From: Clostridia bacterium
Lineage (GTDB): Bacteria; Bacillota; Clostridia; Christensenellales; DTU072
Assembly: GCA_016297005.1 (NCBI GenBank)
Contig: JAEDHK010000003.1
Span: forward strand, 124,001 to 188,000
DNA: 64,000 nucleotides
Direction: 5' to 3'
Shown here: piece after piece, positions 27,722-36,853 of the stretch
Layout of the letters: every line of letters begins with the position of its first letter
Position numbering within the stretch: position 1 is the first letter of the stretch
Program-made: the position numbers and the translations under genes
Notes under the pieces: model-generated
Told to the model about the DNA's origin: nothing
Seen by the model: the letters and a program-made list of their open reading frames with translations, nothing else
Databases searched by the model: none

Positions 27722-28903
27722 TTATATTTGATAGCCTTTTTCAGAAACAACTTTAAAAAGTGAAGAAGACTCTCTTAGTTTTTTAATTTTGTTTTTTAAT
27801 ATTTCTATAACGTAATCGACTTCTTCCAAAGTTGTGTTTTTCCCGAAACTGAATCGGACGGACGAACGGGCGTCCTCTTCGTTTCCTCCTATCGCCAAAA
27901 TAACGTGAGAAGGCTTCTGAGAACCGGAACTACACGCCGGACCGCTTCCTACGGCGATCCCCGACATATCAAGCACCGTTAAAAGAGTCTCTCCTTTTAT
28001 TCCGTCGAAGATAAAATCGGCGTTACCGACAAGCCGATTTATCCTGCTTCCCGCAAGACGGCATTGCGGTATCTCTTTTTCTACTCTATCGATAAAATGA
28101 TTTCTGACAGATTCTATCCGAGCGTTGTTAGCGTCCATTTCTTCAACGACCAGTCGCATAGCTTCCGCCGTTCCGACAATACCCGGCGTATTCGTCGTAC
28201 CTGCTCGCTTTCCGTGTTCCTGTTCCCCGCCAAAAATCAACCGACCGCATCGAATACCGTTCTTGACGTATAACACTCCAACGCCCTTCGGACCGTAGAT
28301 TTTATGCGCGGAAAAACCGAGCATATCGATATTCATCGCATGAACGTCTATACGTATGCTGCCGACCGCCTGTACCGCATCCGTATAAAAAGGTATCCCC
28401 TTATCCCGACATAAAGTGCCGATCTTTTTGATTGGTTGGATCGTACCGATTTCGTTATTAGCAAACATGACGGCAACCAAAACCGTGTTATCGCGAATAG
28501 CGGCGGCAATATCCGACGGATCGACGACGCCGTCGTCGTTAACGCTCACGTACGTAATCTCGCAACCTTCCTTTTCCAACTCTTTACAGACGGAGAGAAT
28601 GGCCGAATGCTCGATATTTGTTGTAACGACGTGCTTTACCGGCAAGGAAGAAGCGTTCACGACGCCGCGGAGCGCCCAGTTATCGCTTTCCGTTCCGCCG
28701 GAGGTAAAATAAATCTCGCTTGCCGAACAATTCAGATAAGAAGCTATTCTATCGCGCGCGCGGTCAACTACCGAAATTGCCGCTCTCCCATAAGAGTGCA
28801 AGCTGGACGCGTTCCCAAACTTTTCCGTCATGTACGGAAGCATTTCTTTCAGAACGCGTTCATCCAGCGGCGTCGTCGCCGCATAATCGAGATATACGTG
28901 CAT
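27722..28903 (-). CDS. cysteine desulfurase, NifS/IscS group
   Basis: 393 residues. PLP enzyme that removes sulfur from cysteine and carries it as a persulfide for Fe-S clusters or tRNA thiolation. Visible are the start YLDYAATTPLDERV, the PLP-lysine motif SAHKIYGPKG and the mobile active-site Cys in GPACSSGSQKPSH. It is the last gene of the long run that begins with the surface protein at 40467, 9 bp after trxA, and is followed by a strong terminator. No iscU or mnmA is adjacent, so whether it serves Fe-S assembly or tRNA thiolation cannot be told here. Confidence 0.93.
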   Translation of the reverse strand: MHVYLDYAATTPLDERVLKEMLPYMTEKFGNASSLHSYGRAAISVVDRARDRIASYLNCSASEIYFTSGGTESDNWALRGVVNASSLPVKHVVTTNIEHSAILSVCKELEKEGCEITYVSVNDDGVVDPSDIAAAIRDNTVLVAVMFANNEIGTIQPIKKIGTLCRDKGIPFYTDAVQAVGSIRIDVHAMNIDMLGFSAHKIYGPKGVGVLYVKNGIRCGRLIFGGEQEHGKRAGTTNTPGIVGTAEAMRLVVEEMDANNARIESVRNHFIDRVEKEIPQCRLAGSRINRLVGNADFIFDGIKGETLLTVLDMSGIAVGSGPACSSGSQKPSHVILAIGGNEEDARSSVRFSFGKNTTLEEVDYVIEILKNKIKKLRESSSLFKVVSEKGYQI

Positions 28904-28912
28904 ACAACCTGA

Positions 28913-29227
28913 TCAAGCGATATTGCTTTTAACAAAATCGATGATGGCGGATTTGTCTTTCATCCCGACAAATCTTGTTTTTTCAACTCCGTTTTCAAAT
29001 AAAATAACGGTCGGTACGAACTGTATCTTGTTTTCAATGGAAAAACGATTGCAGTCGTCCACGTTGATCTTATAACAAGCGACGCCAAGCGCCTCAATAT
29101 CGCCCGAGGCCGCAACAAGTTCCGGTCCGAGCAACTTGCAAGGTCCGCACCAATCGGCATAAAAATCCACCAATGCAAATTTTTGTTCGCCGATCAATCC
29201 GATTTCTTTTTCCGACAACACTTTCAT
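28913..29227 (-). CDS. trxA: thioredoxin
   Basis: 104 residues, a single thioredoxin fold with the redox motif WCGPCK near residue 30 and the cis-proline segment FVPTVILF. Reduces disulfides in cytoplasmic proteins. No signal peptide. The ATG at 29227 has AGAGG upstream. It lies between hisS (25 bp) and the cysteine desulfurase (9 bp); thioredoxin can release sulfur from desulfurase persulfides, so the pairing may be functional, but that is inference. Confidence 0.94.
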   Translation of the reverse strand: MKVLSEKEIGLIGEQKFALVDFYADWCGPCKLLGPELVAASGDIEALGVACYKINVDDCNRFSIENKIQFVPTVILFENGVEKTRFVGMKDKSAIIDFVKSNIA

Positions 29228-29252
29228 AATATACCTCTTTACGTTATATTGA

Positions 29253-30500
29253 CTATATAATTATTGTTGACAAGTCGTCAAGGGAACATTCTTTTTGCTC
29301 TTTTGTGCGCATGTTTTTCACGACCACTATGCCCTTTCTTACCTCTTCTTCGCCCAAAACCACAACGAACCGATAACCACACTTGTCGGCATATTTCATT
29401 TGCGCTTTCAGACTTCTTTCCGAAATATCCGTGTCGGCACGTATTCCTTTTTTACGGAGCTCGTCAATAGCTTTCAGAGCGATAGGATACTGCTCGGCGC
29501 CAAGAGGCGCAATATAAACGTCTCTTCTCGGCGCTTCTCCGAAAGAAATACCGCAGTTATCCATAACCATGATCAATCTTTCCAATCCCATGCCGAATCC
29601 GACGGCAGGCACGCTCTTACCGCCGATCTCTTCACAAAGGTTATTATACCGGCCGCCTCCGCACACCGTTCCCTGTGCGCCGATGGCGTCGGAGACGAAT
29701 TCAAAAACGGTACCCGTATAATAGTCAAGTCCACGCACAATCTTGGGATCAAGCACGTACTCGATACCGAGCGCGTCCAATGCTCCGCATAACTTTTTTT
29801 GATGCTCTTTGCAGTTATCGCATAAATAATCGCTTACAACGGGTGCTTTTTCAGCGATTCTTTTACATTCTTCCACCTTGCAATCCAAAAGACGAAGCGG
29901 GTTTTTATTCAGTCTTTCCTGACAAGTAGGACAAAGCTGATCTTCAAAAGAACGGAAATAAGCGACAAGCGCTTTTGAATACTCTTTTCTGCATTCCGAA
30001 CATCCGATGCTATTCAGATGAAGCGTCAACTTATCCACGCCGACTTCGTTCAAAAACCGACGCGCAATAGAAATGACTTCGGCGTCCGCGTAAGGAGAAG
30101 CGCTACCGTATAATTCAACGCCGAATTGGTGATGCTCTCTTAAACGGCCGGACTGCGGCTTTTCGTACCGAAAAACGGAAGTAAGATAGTACATTTTCGT
30201 CGGTTGCGGCGCATTATCAAGACCGTTTTCCGCAAAACAGCGAGCAACTCCCGCCGTGCCTTCCGGCTTTAACGTCATACTTCGACCGCCTTTATCATCA
30301 AAGGTGTACATCTCTTTATTTACGATATCCGTTGTCTCGCCTACGCCGCGTAAAAACAATTCTGTATGCTCGAACGTCGGCGTACGGATCTCTTTGACGC
30401 CGAATCTGTCGCAAACGCCTCTGATCTTATTTTCAAGATAATGCCACTTAAAACTTTCTTCGGGCAGAACGTCTTTCGTGCCCTTCGGTAACGTAATCAT
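29253..30500 (-). CDS. hisS: histidyl-tRNA synthetase
   Basis: 415 residues. Charges tRNA-His. The class II motifs are intact: LKPEGTAGVAR, motif 2 FRYEKPQSGRLREHHQFG, histidine-binding GLDYYTGTVFEF, and motif 3 GFGMGLERL. The C-terminal anticodon domain follows (DVYIAPLGAEQ). A four-cysteine pattern (CPTC and CDNC) suggests a small zinc insertion in the middle of the protein. It is a useful reference for the degenerate paralogue at 8398-9549. It sits in the operon between hslU and trxA. Confidence 0.97.
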   Translation of the reverse strand: MITLPKGTKDVLPEESFKWHYLENKIRGVCDRFGVKEIRTPTFEHTELFLRGVGETTDIVNKEMYTFDDKGGRSMTLKPEGTAGVARCFAENGLDNAPQPTKMYYLTSVFRYEKPQSGRLREHHQFGVELYGSASPYADAEVISIARRFLNEVGVDKLTLHLNSIGCSECRKEYSKALVAYFRSFEDQLCPTCQERLNKNPLRLLDCKVEECKRIAEKAPVVSDYLCDNCKEHQKKLCGALDALGIEYVLDPKIVRGLDYYTGTVFEFVSDAIGAQGTVCGGGRYNNLCEEIGGKSVPAVGFGMGLERLIMVMDNCGISFGEAPRRDVYIAPLGAEQYPIALKAIDELRKKGIRADTDISERSLKAQMKYADKCGYRFVVVLGEEEVRKGIVVVKNMRTKEQKECSLDDLSTIII

Positions 30501-30512
30501 TTTTTTCCAACC

Positions 30513-31826
30513 TTAAATAATGTATTTTTTCAAATTCATAGTCTTGACAGCTTTTTCAAGATGCTTATCAACATAGGCCTTATCGACGATCAATTCCTGC
30601 ATTTCGCCCTCTCCGTCCGCGCTGAACGATACGTCTTCCAAAAGCATTTCCATAATGGTATGCAGTCTGCGCGCCCCGATGTTTTCTTTATTCTCATTTT
30701 CCATAAAGGCGATCTTCGCCATCTCCGTAATGGCGTCGTCCGTAAACTTAACGTCCACCTTATCCACTTTTAACATTTCGGCATACTGCATGATGATCGC
30801 GTTATCCGGCTCGCGAAGAATCCTGGTAAAGTCCTCTTCCGTCAAGCTATTCAAGTCGACCATTACCGGAAAACGCCCTTGCAATTCGGGGATAAGATCG
30901 CTTACTTTTGCAATGTGAAAGGCGCCGGCGGCAATAAACAGAATGAAATCCGTCTTGATATTGCCGTATTTGGTAGAAACGGTACAACCTTCTACAATCG
31001 GCAGAATATCTCTCTGTACGCCTTCTCTGCTGACGTCAGGTCCGTGCCCTTCGCCTTTCGACGCAATTTTGTCCATTTCGTCGATAAAGACGATTCCGTC
31101 CTGTTCGGCACGAGTCAGACCTTCGGCGTTGATAGAATCCATATCGATCATTTTGTCGGCTTCCTGACTAATAAATATTTTTAATGCGGAAGCAACGTTC
31201 ATCTTGCGCTTCTTTTTCTTTTTCGGCATGATACTATTAATGATCTCGCCGAAATTGTTATCGTTTCCGCCGCCCATTGGACCGAGTTGAAGCTGCTTCG
31301 GAGCCTCTTCTACTTCAATTTCAACGGGGATTTTATCCAATTTTCCGCTCAAAAGATCGTCTTCTAACTCTTTACGGATTATTTCTTCGGCCTTTTCGGG
31401 ATGAGCTTTTCTCTTGATGGGGAGTATCGCCGTAACGATCTTATTGACAGCAATTTCTTTCGCCTTAGGCTCGACTTCGGCCAGTTTTTCTTCTTTAACC
31501 AACCTGATCGAGACTTCCACTAAGTCGCGTATCATACTTTCAACGTCGCGACCAACGTAGCCGACTTCAGTAAACTTGGTCGCTTCTACTTTAACAAACG
31601 GCGCTTTGACCAGTTTTGCAAGACGACGTGCAATCTCTGTTTTGCCGACGCCGGTAGGACCGCGCATAATAATATTCTTCGGCGTGATCTCTTCGCGCAT
31701 TTCGGCCGGGAGCATTCTTCTTCTGTACCTGTTACGAAGCGCCACGGCAACGGCCTTTTTCGCTTCGTTCTGTCCGATGATGTATCTGTCAAGTTCGGTT
31801 ACGATCTGTTTCGGTGTCAGTTCCAT
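30513..31826 (-). CDS. hslU: HslU, ATPase subunit of the HslUV protease
   Basis: 437 residues. AAA+ unfoldase that feeds proteins to HslV. Seen: the N-terminal TPKQIVTELDRYIIGQ, Walker A GPTGVGKT, the I-domain insertion (about residues 110-230), Walker B IVFIDEMDKI, and the C-terminal sensor region GARRLHTIMEMLLED. It directly follows hslV (11 bp), the normal gene order. GGGGG precedes the ATG. Confidence 0.97.
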   Translation of the reverse strand: MELTPKQIVTELDRYIIGQNEAKKAVAVALRNRYRRRMLPAEMREEITPKNIIMRGPTGVGKTEIARRLAKLVKAPFVKVEATKFTEVGYVGRDVESMIRDLVEVSIRLVKEEKLAEVEPKAKEIAVNKIVTAILPIKRKAHPEKAEEIIRKELEDDLLSGKLDKIPVEIEVEEAPKQLQLGPMGGGNDNNFGEIINSIMPKKKKKRKMNVASALKIFISQEADKMIDMDSINAEGLTRAEQDGIVFIDEMDKIASKGEGHGPDVSREGVQRDILPIVEGCTVSTKYGNIKTDFILFIAAGAFHIAKVSDLIPELQGRFPVMVDLNSLTEEDFTRILREPDNAIIMQYAEMLKVDKVDVKFTDDAITEMAKIAFMENENKENIGARRLHTIMEMLLEDVSFSADGEGEMQELIVDKAYVDKHLEKAVKTMNLKKYII

Positions 31827-31837
31827 AAAATACCCCC

Positions 31838-32368
31838 TTATACGGTTTCCACAACGATATTGGTGTTGGTGAAGATGCAGATATCGCTCGCAATCTTCAT
31901 AGCTTTACGTACTATCTCTTCGGCGCCCATATCGGTGTTATCCATAAGCGCGCGCGCCGCGCTGAGCGCATAGTTTCCACCGCTTCCGATGGCGCAAACG
32001 CCGTATTCGGGTTCAATCACGTTTCCGTCTCCGCTGATCACGTAAAGATTATCCTTATCGGCAACGATCAGCATCGCTTCCATATTGCGTAAACTACCCG
32101 TTCTCCAAAGTTCGGCAAGTTCAACGGCTGAACGCATCAGATTGCCGGAATACTTTTGCAACATTCCTTCAAATCTTTCGCTCATTGTAAAAGCGTCGCT
32201 TACCGTTCCTGCAAAACCGATAACTACTTTATCGTCATAAATCCTTTTTACTTTTTTTGCATTCCCTTTCATTACGATGCTGTTACCCATCGTGACCTGT
32301 CCGTCGCCGGCTATCGCGGTGATACCGTTCCGCTTCACGGCGCAGATTGTCGTGCCTTTCATATCCAT
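31838..32368 (-). CDS. hslV: HslV, peptidase subunit of the HslUV protease
   Basis: 176 residues, normal length. Threonine protease forming a double hexameric ring. The catalytic N-terminal Thr would be exposed in KGTTICAVKRNG after removal of a short propeptide; GDGQVTMGN follows. The ATG at 32368 has AGGAGG nine nt upstream; a second ATG at 32362 would leave a shorter propeptide. It lies 22 bp downstream of trmFO, resembling the Firmicute order topA-trmFO-(xerC)-hslV-hslU, here without xerC. Confidence 0.96.
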   Translation of the reverse strand: MDMKGTTICAVKRNGITAIAGDGQVTMGNSIVMKGNAKKVKRIYDDKVVIGFAGTVSDAFTMSERFEGMLQKYSGNLMRSAVELAELWRTGSLRNMEAMLIVADKDNLYVISGDGNVIEPEYGVCAIGSGGNYALSAARALMDNTDMGAEEIVRKAMKIASDICIFTNTNIVVETV

Positions 32369-32390
32369 AAAAATCTGCCTCCTTATATTC

Positions 32391-33686
32391 TTATATATTA
32401 TCCGATACAAACCGTTCCATATCGGAGACGGCCCTCTTTCCGTATTCTTCTTTCCTTTTTTTCTTATCCCGTATTCCTTCGATGGGCGGCAATAACGCAA
32501 AACTGACGTGCATCGGTTGGAAATCCTGATTAGGCGTCGATACATACCGCATCAAACTACCCGTTAGCGTCGTTACCGGCGGCAGAATCGACTCGAATCC
32601 GCGCGCTTTTCTATCGATATTTATCGCGCACATCAGTCCGCCGACAATAGACTCCATATACCCTTCTACACCGCTGATTTGCCCGGCGAAAAAGATGCTT
32701 CCGTTCTTTTTCAGACTGAAATCGCTGTTTAATAACGCCGGAGCGTTAATAAACGTATTTCTGTGCATAACGCCGTACCGCACAAATTCGGCCTCTTTAA
32801 GCGCAGGGATCATGCCGAACACTCTCTTTTGCTCGCCGAATTTTAAATTTGTTTGAAATCCGACAAGATTATACAGATTACCGGCCGCGTCTTCTTTCCT
32901 GAGTTGTACGACGGCATACGGTCTTCTTCCCGTCGCGGGATCGGTAAGTCCCACGGGACGTAAAGGACCGAAACGTAAAGTATCCTCCCCTCTTGCCGCC
33001 ATGACTTCAACCGGCATACACGCTTCGAATACGTCGCCTTTTTCAAAATCTTTCAAAAGCACTTTTTCGGCGCCGACGAGTTCTTTCACAAAAGCGTAAT
33101 ACTCTTCTTTGTCAAGTGGAAGATTTAAATAGTCTTCCCCTCCTTTGCCGTATCTCCCCGCAAAGAAAGCGTGCTCCATATCGATACTGTCTTTCTTTAC
33201 GATAGGCGCGACCGCGTCGTAAAAATGTAAGTGTTCTTCTCCGAAAAGTACGGAAATTCTGTCCGTTAATTCCTTCGAAGCAAGCGGTCCTGCGGCGATC
33301 ACAGTCCAATCATCGATCTCGTCGCACTCTTCCCGGACTAGATTCAGATTCGGCATCGAAAGCAATTCTTGCTCTGCTTTCTCGGAAAACAAATCACGAT
33401 CGACAGCCAATGCGCCTCCTGCCGGCACAGCGCAGGTTTTCGCTATCCGAAGAAGAAAGCAGTCGAGCAATTCGGCTTCTTTTTTGAGCGCCCCTTGCGA
33501 GGTAGCAACGTCCGTCGATTTCAAACTGTTACTGCAAACAAGCTCGCATAACTTACTCGTTTTATGCGCGGGCGTACCGACGCTCGGTCTCATCTCGTAC
33601 AGATCAACCGAGTATCCGCGTTTCAGAAGTTGATAAGCGCATTCGCAACCGGCCAGCCCGCCGCCGATAACCTTTATTTTTTTCAT
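32391..33686 (-). CDS. trmFO: TrmFO, folate-dependent tRNA(U54) methyltransferase
   Basis: 431 residues. FAD enzyme that uses methylenetetrahydrofolate to make ribothymidine at position 54 of tRNA. The N-terminal Rossmann motif VIGGGLAGCE is followed by family motifs TPAHKTSKLCELVCSNSLKS and, later, GLTDPATGRRPYAVVQLR. It overlaps the topA stop by 4 bp (ATGA). The gene order with topA and hslVU is conserved in Firmicutes. Confidence 0.96.
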   Translation of the reverse strand: MKKIKVIGGGLAGCECAYQLLKRGYSVDLYEMRPSVGTPAHKTSKLCELVCSNSLKSTDVATSQGALKKEAELLDCFLLRIAKTCAVPAGGALAVDRDLFSEKAEQELLSMPNLNLVREECDEIDDWTVIAAGPLASKELTDRISVLFGEEHLHFYDAVAPIVKKDSIDMEHAFFAGRYGKGGEDYLNLPLDKEEYYAFVKELVGAEKVLLKDFEKGDVFEACMPVEVMAARGEDTLRFGPLRPVGLTDPATGRRPYAVVQLRKEDAAGNLYNLVGFQTNLKFGEQKRVFGMIPALKEAEFVRYGVMHRNTFINAPALLNSDFSLKKNGSIFFAGQISGVEGYMESIVGGLMCAINIDRKARGFESILPPVTTLTGSLMRYVSTPNQDFQPMHVSFALLPPIEGIRDKKKRKEEYGKRAVSDMERFVSDNI

Positions 33687-35764
33687 TCTTCGGTAGGTAT
33701 GACCACGTGATTACATTTTTTGTTGACGCAAATGTATTGTTTTTGTCCGTCCTTAACCACAACGCGCATGACGTTACGGCATTTAGGACAAAAGATGGGC
33801 GCCGGTATCTCCCAGCTCATAAAGTCGCAGGTCGGATAGTTTCCGCAACCGAAAAATACCTTACCCGTTTTTGTCTTCTTCTTTACGATCTTTCCGCCGC
33901 ATCGAGGACATACGCCGACAACTTCGTCAATGTTTTTGATATTTTTGCATTTAGGGAAGTTGGGACAAGCCAGGAACTTGCCGAATCTTCCGTTTCTGAC
34001 TACCATATGCGCCCCGCACTTGTCGCAAACAACGTCGCTTACCTCTTCATTCAGACGAACCTTTTTCTCGGAGGAATAAGCCTTTGACAGACTTTCAGAA
34101 AAATGCGGATAAAAATCGGCGATAATCTTTTGCCATTCCGTTCCGTTGACAATGTAGTCGAGTTTATCTTCCATCTCCGCGGTAAACTTAATATTAACGA
34201 TGTCGGAAAAATTCTTTTCCATGAACTCGGTTACCTTAAATCCAAGTTCGGTCGGCTTCATGCTCTTTCCGTCCTTTTCGGTGTAATCGCGCTTGGCAAG
34301 AACGGAAACAACCGACGCGTAGGTGGCAGGTCTGCCTATACCGTTTTCTTCCATGGCTTTAATGAATGTCGATTCCGTATATCTGGACGGAGCCTTAGTA
34401 AATTTCTGCTCCGATTTAAGATCTTTCAGGTTCAGTTTTTCGCCTTCCGTGAAGTCCGGCAACCGAACGTCGTCTTCATCTTCTTCCTTAACAGTATCGT
34501 ACACTACAGTATAGCCCTTAAACTTAACGGTTTTACCGTTCAACTTAAATCCGTACCTGTCTCCGCCCTCGCAGCCGACAATGTGGACGTTGAGCGTATT
34601 ATAAATAGCGTCCGTCATCTGGCTGGCAAGATATCTGTCGTAAATTAACTTATACAAGCGATATTGATTTCTGCCGATCTTGTTTTTGATACTTTCCGGC
34701 GTTCTTTCGATGGATATGGGTCTGATCGCCTCGTGCGCGTCCTGGACGTTACTCCCTTTTGCGGTATACACGTTGTACTTTGCCGGCGCATACTCTTCGC
34801 CGTATACCGACTTGATATAATCGGCGCAATCTTTTTGTGCTTCGGCGCTGACGCGTACGGAATCCGTACGAATGTAAGTAACGAGCGCAGTCAAGCCTTC
34901 GCCTTCGATCTCAACGCCCTCATAAAGCTGTTGCGCGATCTTCATAACGTCCGGCGTGGATAATTGAAGACGCGCCGAACCGTCCTGTTGAAGGGTGCTG
35001 GTAGTAAACGGCGGATACGGATGACTCTTACTGACGCCCCGTTTGACGGAATCGACGGAGTATTCCGCCCGCTTTAAGCGTTCTACAATATTATTGGCGT
35101 CTTCACTGTTTTTAACGGTCAATTTCTTTCCGTTCAGATCGTTCAGAAGAGCTTTAATGGCCGACGTCTTACCTTCTTTCAGTAAGAACGCATAGATATG
35201 CCAGTATTCTTCCGGCACAAACGCAAGTATTTCTCTTTCCCTGTCCACGATCATTTTGAGCGCGGCGCTTTGCACGCGACCTCCGGAAAGTCCCTGTTTG
35301 ATCTTTTGATTCAAAATCGGGCTGATTTTATAGCCGACAAGTCTGTCCAGAACGCGTCTTGCCTGTTGGGCGTCGACAAGATTCATATTGATATCGCGCG
35401 GTTGTTTCAGCGCGTTATTGACTGCCCTGTAACTGATTTCGTTGAATTCTATGCGACAGTTCTTTTCTTTTATTTCCAAAACGTTGCTCAAATGCCAACT
35501 GATTGCCTCTCCTTCGCGGTCCGGGTCGGTTGCAAGATAGACTTCCTGACTTTCTTTTACGGCAGTTTTCAGACGCTTAACGACGTCTTGTTTGTCTTTG
35601 ACCATTACGTACGTCGGCTTAAAATTATTTTCGATGTCGATTCCGAAATTCTTTTCCGGAAGATCGCAGACGTGGCCGCTGCTTGCGAGCACGCGAAAGT
35701 CTTTTCCGAGGTACTTTTGTATTGTTTTCGCCTTAGTTGGCGATTCTACTATGACCAGTTTCAT
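33683..35764 (-). CDS. topA: DNA topoisomerase I
   Basis: 693 residues. Relaxes negative supercoils. The TOPRIM domain (VIVESPTKAKTI; ATDPDREGEAISWH) is followed by the cleavage domain with the catalytic Tyr in TYIRTDSVRVS. Three C-terminal zinc ribbons follow: CDKCGAHM, CPRCGGKI and CPKCRNVM, each closed by a second cysteine pair. Its ATG is one base before the dprA stop end (35764/35765), so the genes abut. Confidence 0.97.
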   Translation of the reverse strand: MKLVIVESPTKAKTIQKYLGKDFRVLASSGHVCDLPEKNFGIDIENNFKPTYVMVKDKQDVVKRLKTAVKESQEVYLATDPDREGEAISWHLSNVLEIKEKNCRIEFNEISYRAVNNALKQPRDINMNLVDAQQARRVLDRLVGYKISPILNQKIKQGLSGGRVQSAALKMIVDREREILAFVPEEYWHIYAFLLKEGKTSAIKALLNDLNGKKLTVKNSEDANNIVERLKRAEYSVDSVKRGVSKSHPYPPFTTSTLQQDGSARLQLSTPDVMKIAQQLYEGVEIEGEGLTALVTYIRTDSVRVSAEAQKDCADYIKSVYGEEYAPAKYNVYTAKGSNVQDAHEAIRPISIERTPESIKNKIGRNQYRLYKLIYDRYLASQMTDAIYNTLNVHIVGCEGGDRYGFKLNGKTVKFKGYTVVYDTVKEEDEDDVRLPDFTEGEKLNLKDLKSEQKFTKAPSRYTESTFIKAMEENGIGRPATYASVVSVLAKRDYTEKDGKSMKPTELGFKVTEFMEKNFSDIVNIKFTAEMEDKLDYIVNGTEWQKIIADFYPHFSESLSKAYSSEKKVRLNEEVSDVVCDKCGAHMVVRNGRFGKFLACPNFPKCKNIKNIDEVVGVCPRCGGKIVKKKTKTGKVFFGCGNYPTCDFMSWEIPAPIFCPKCRNVMRVVVKDGQKQYICVNKKCNHVVIPTEE

Positions 35765-36853
35765 TTATACGCTCCAATAATTGTGTTTGGTTTTTGTTAT
35801 CAATCCGACCGATTCCATTTTTATCAGCAAAGAATTAAGTTGAGGTACGGTCAGATCGACAATCTGCAACAATTCTTCAAAGTGCATTTCTCCGTTTTTA
35901 TTCAATTCGTCCAAAATGGCACTTTCATTCACATCCAGTTGAATGGCGCTCGGTTTGGAAAGATCTACTTTCTTTAAACCGATTTCATCATATATATCGT
36001 TGACGTCGGTTACGGCGCGGGACTGACAATCTTTGATGTAAAGATTACACCCTGCGCTCGCTTTGTTGTAAATGCTACCCGGAACGCAGAAAACGTCTTT
36101 TCCCTGTTCCAACGCATAATTGATCGTTAATATAGTTCCGCTTTTTTCTCCAGCCTCCGTAACCAGTACTCCGCGGGACAAACCGCTGACGATGCGGTTC
36201 CTCGCGGGGAAATTGTGCGCATTAGCGATCTCGCCAGGCGCATATTCCGAAATCACAAGTCCTCTCTCGACGATCTCGTCGTATAATCCTTTATTTTCAG
36301 GAGGATACACGACGTCTACGCCACAACCGAGAACGGCGATGGTCTTTCCCATATTGTCAAGACAGGATCTGTGCGCAACAGAATCGACGCCGCGCGCCAT
36401 CCCGCTTACGATGCAAAACCGGGAAGACAGATTGCTGACAAAATCTTCTGTGACGCGTACGCCGTACTTGGTCGGATAACGAGTACCTACGACTGCAAAA
36501 CAATCGCTTTGCATCAGCTTTACGTCTCCCTTGCAATATAAGATCACGGGCGCGTCTTCGTACATCCGTAATTGTTTGGGATATTCTTCGTCCAGGCAAG
36601 TCACTATCTCTATGTTTTTGCGCGTCAGGGTACGTTCGATTTCTTCCGTGCCGGTCTGCAAGCTCACGCACAATTCTCCGTAATCTTTTTCGGACAAAAC
36701 ACTCAAAAGTCGGTGTCGATACGCCGATACGTCGCTCAGAATTACTTCCGGCTTATTATCCAAAGCCTGAAAAACCTTCTTTGCTTTGACAACGCCGATC
36801 CCAATCGTTCGATTGATTATAATAACCGCCTTTTTACGTTCCGTCAACATCAT
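35765..36853 (-). CDS. dprA: DprA/Smf, DNA-processing protein
   Basis: 362 residues. Loads RecA on incoming single-stranded DNA during transformation. The Rossmann-like core shows the DprA signature VGTRYPTKYG, SGMARGVDSVAH and GCGVDVVYPPEN; a winged-helix C-terminal domain (about residues 295-362, LDELNKNGEMHFEELLQIVD) follows. It overlaps the yifB stop by 4 bp. Other competence genes are not in the window, so active transformation cannot be claimed. Confidence 0.96.
   Translation of the reverse strand: MMLTERKKAVIIINRTIGIGVVKAKKVFQALDNKPEVILSDVSAYRHRLLSVLSEKDYGELCVSLQTGTEEIERTLTRKNIEIVTCLDEEYPKQLRMYEDAPVILYCKGDVKLMQSDCFAVVGTRYPTKYGVRVTEDFVSNLSSRFCIVSGMARGVDSVAHRSCLDNMGKTIAVLGCGVDVVYPPENKGLYDEIVERGLVISEYAPGEIANAHNFPARNRIVSGLSRGVLVTEAGEKSGTILTINYALEQGKDVFCVPGSIYNKASAGCNLYIKDCQSRAVTDVNDIYDEIGLKKVDLSKPSAIQLDVNESAILDELNKNGEMHFEELLQIVDLTVPQLNSLLIKMESVGLITKTKHNYWSV

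Noticed and set aside
29253..30500. T-box leader for hisS or leuA
   Set aside because: hisS is internal to an operon with 13 bp before it, and leuA has under 40 bp between promoter and start.
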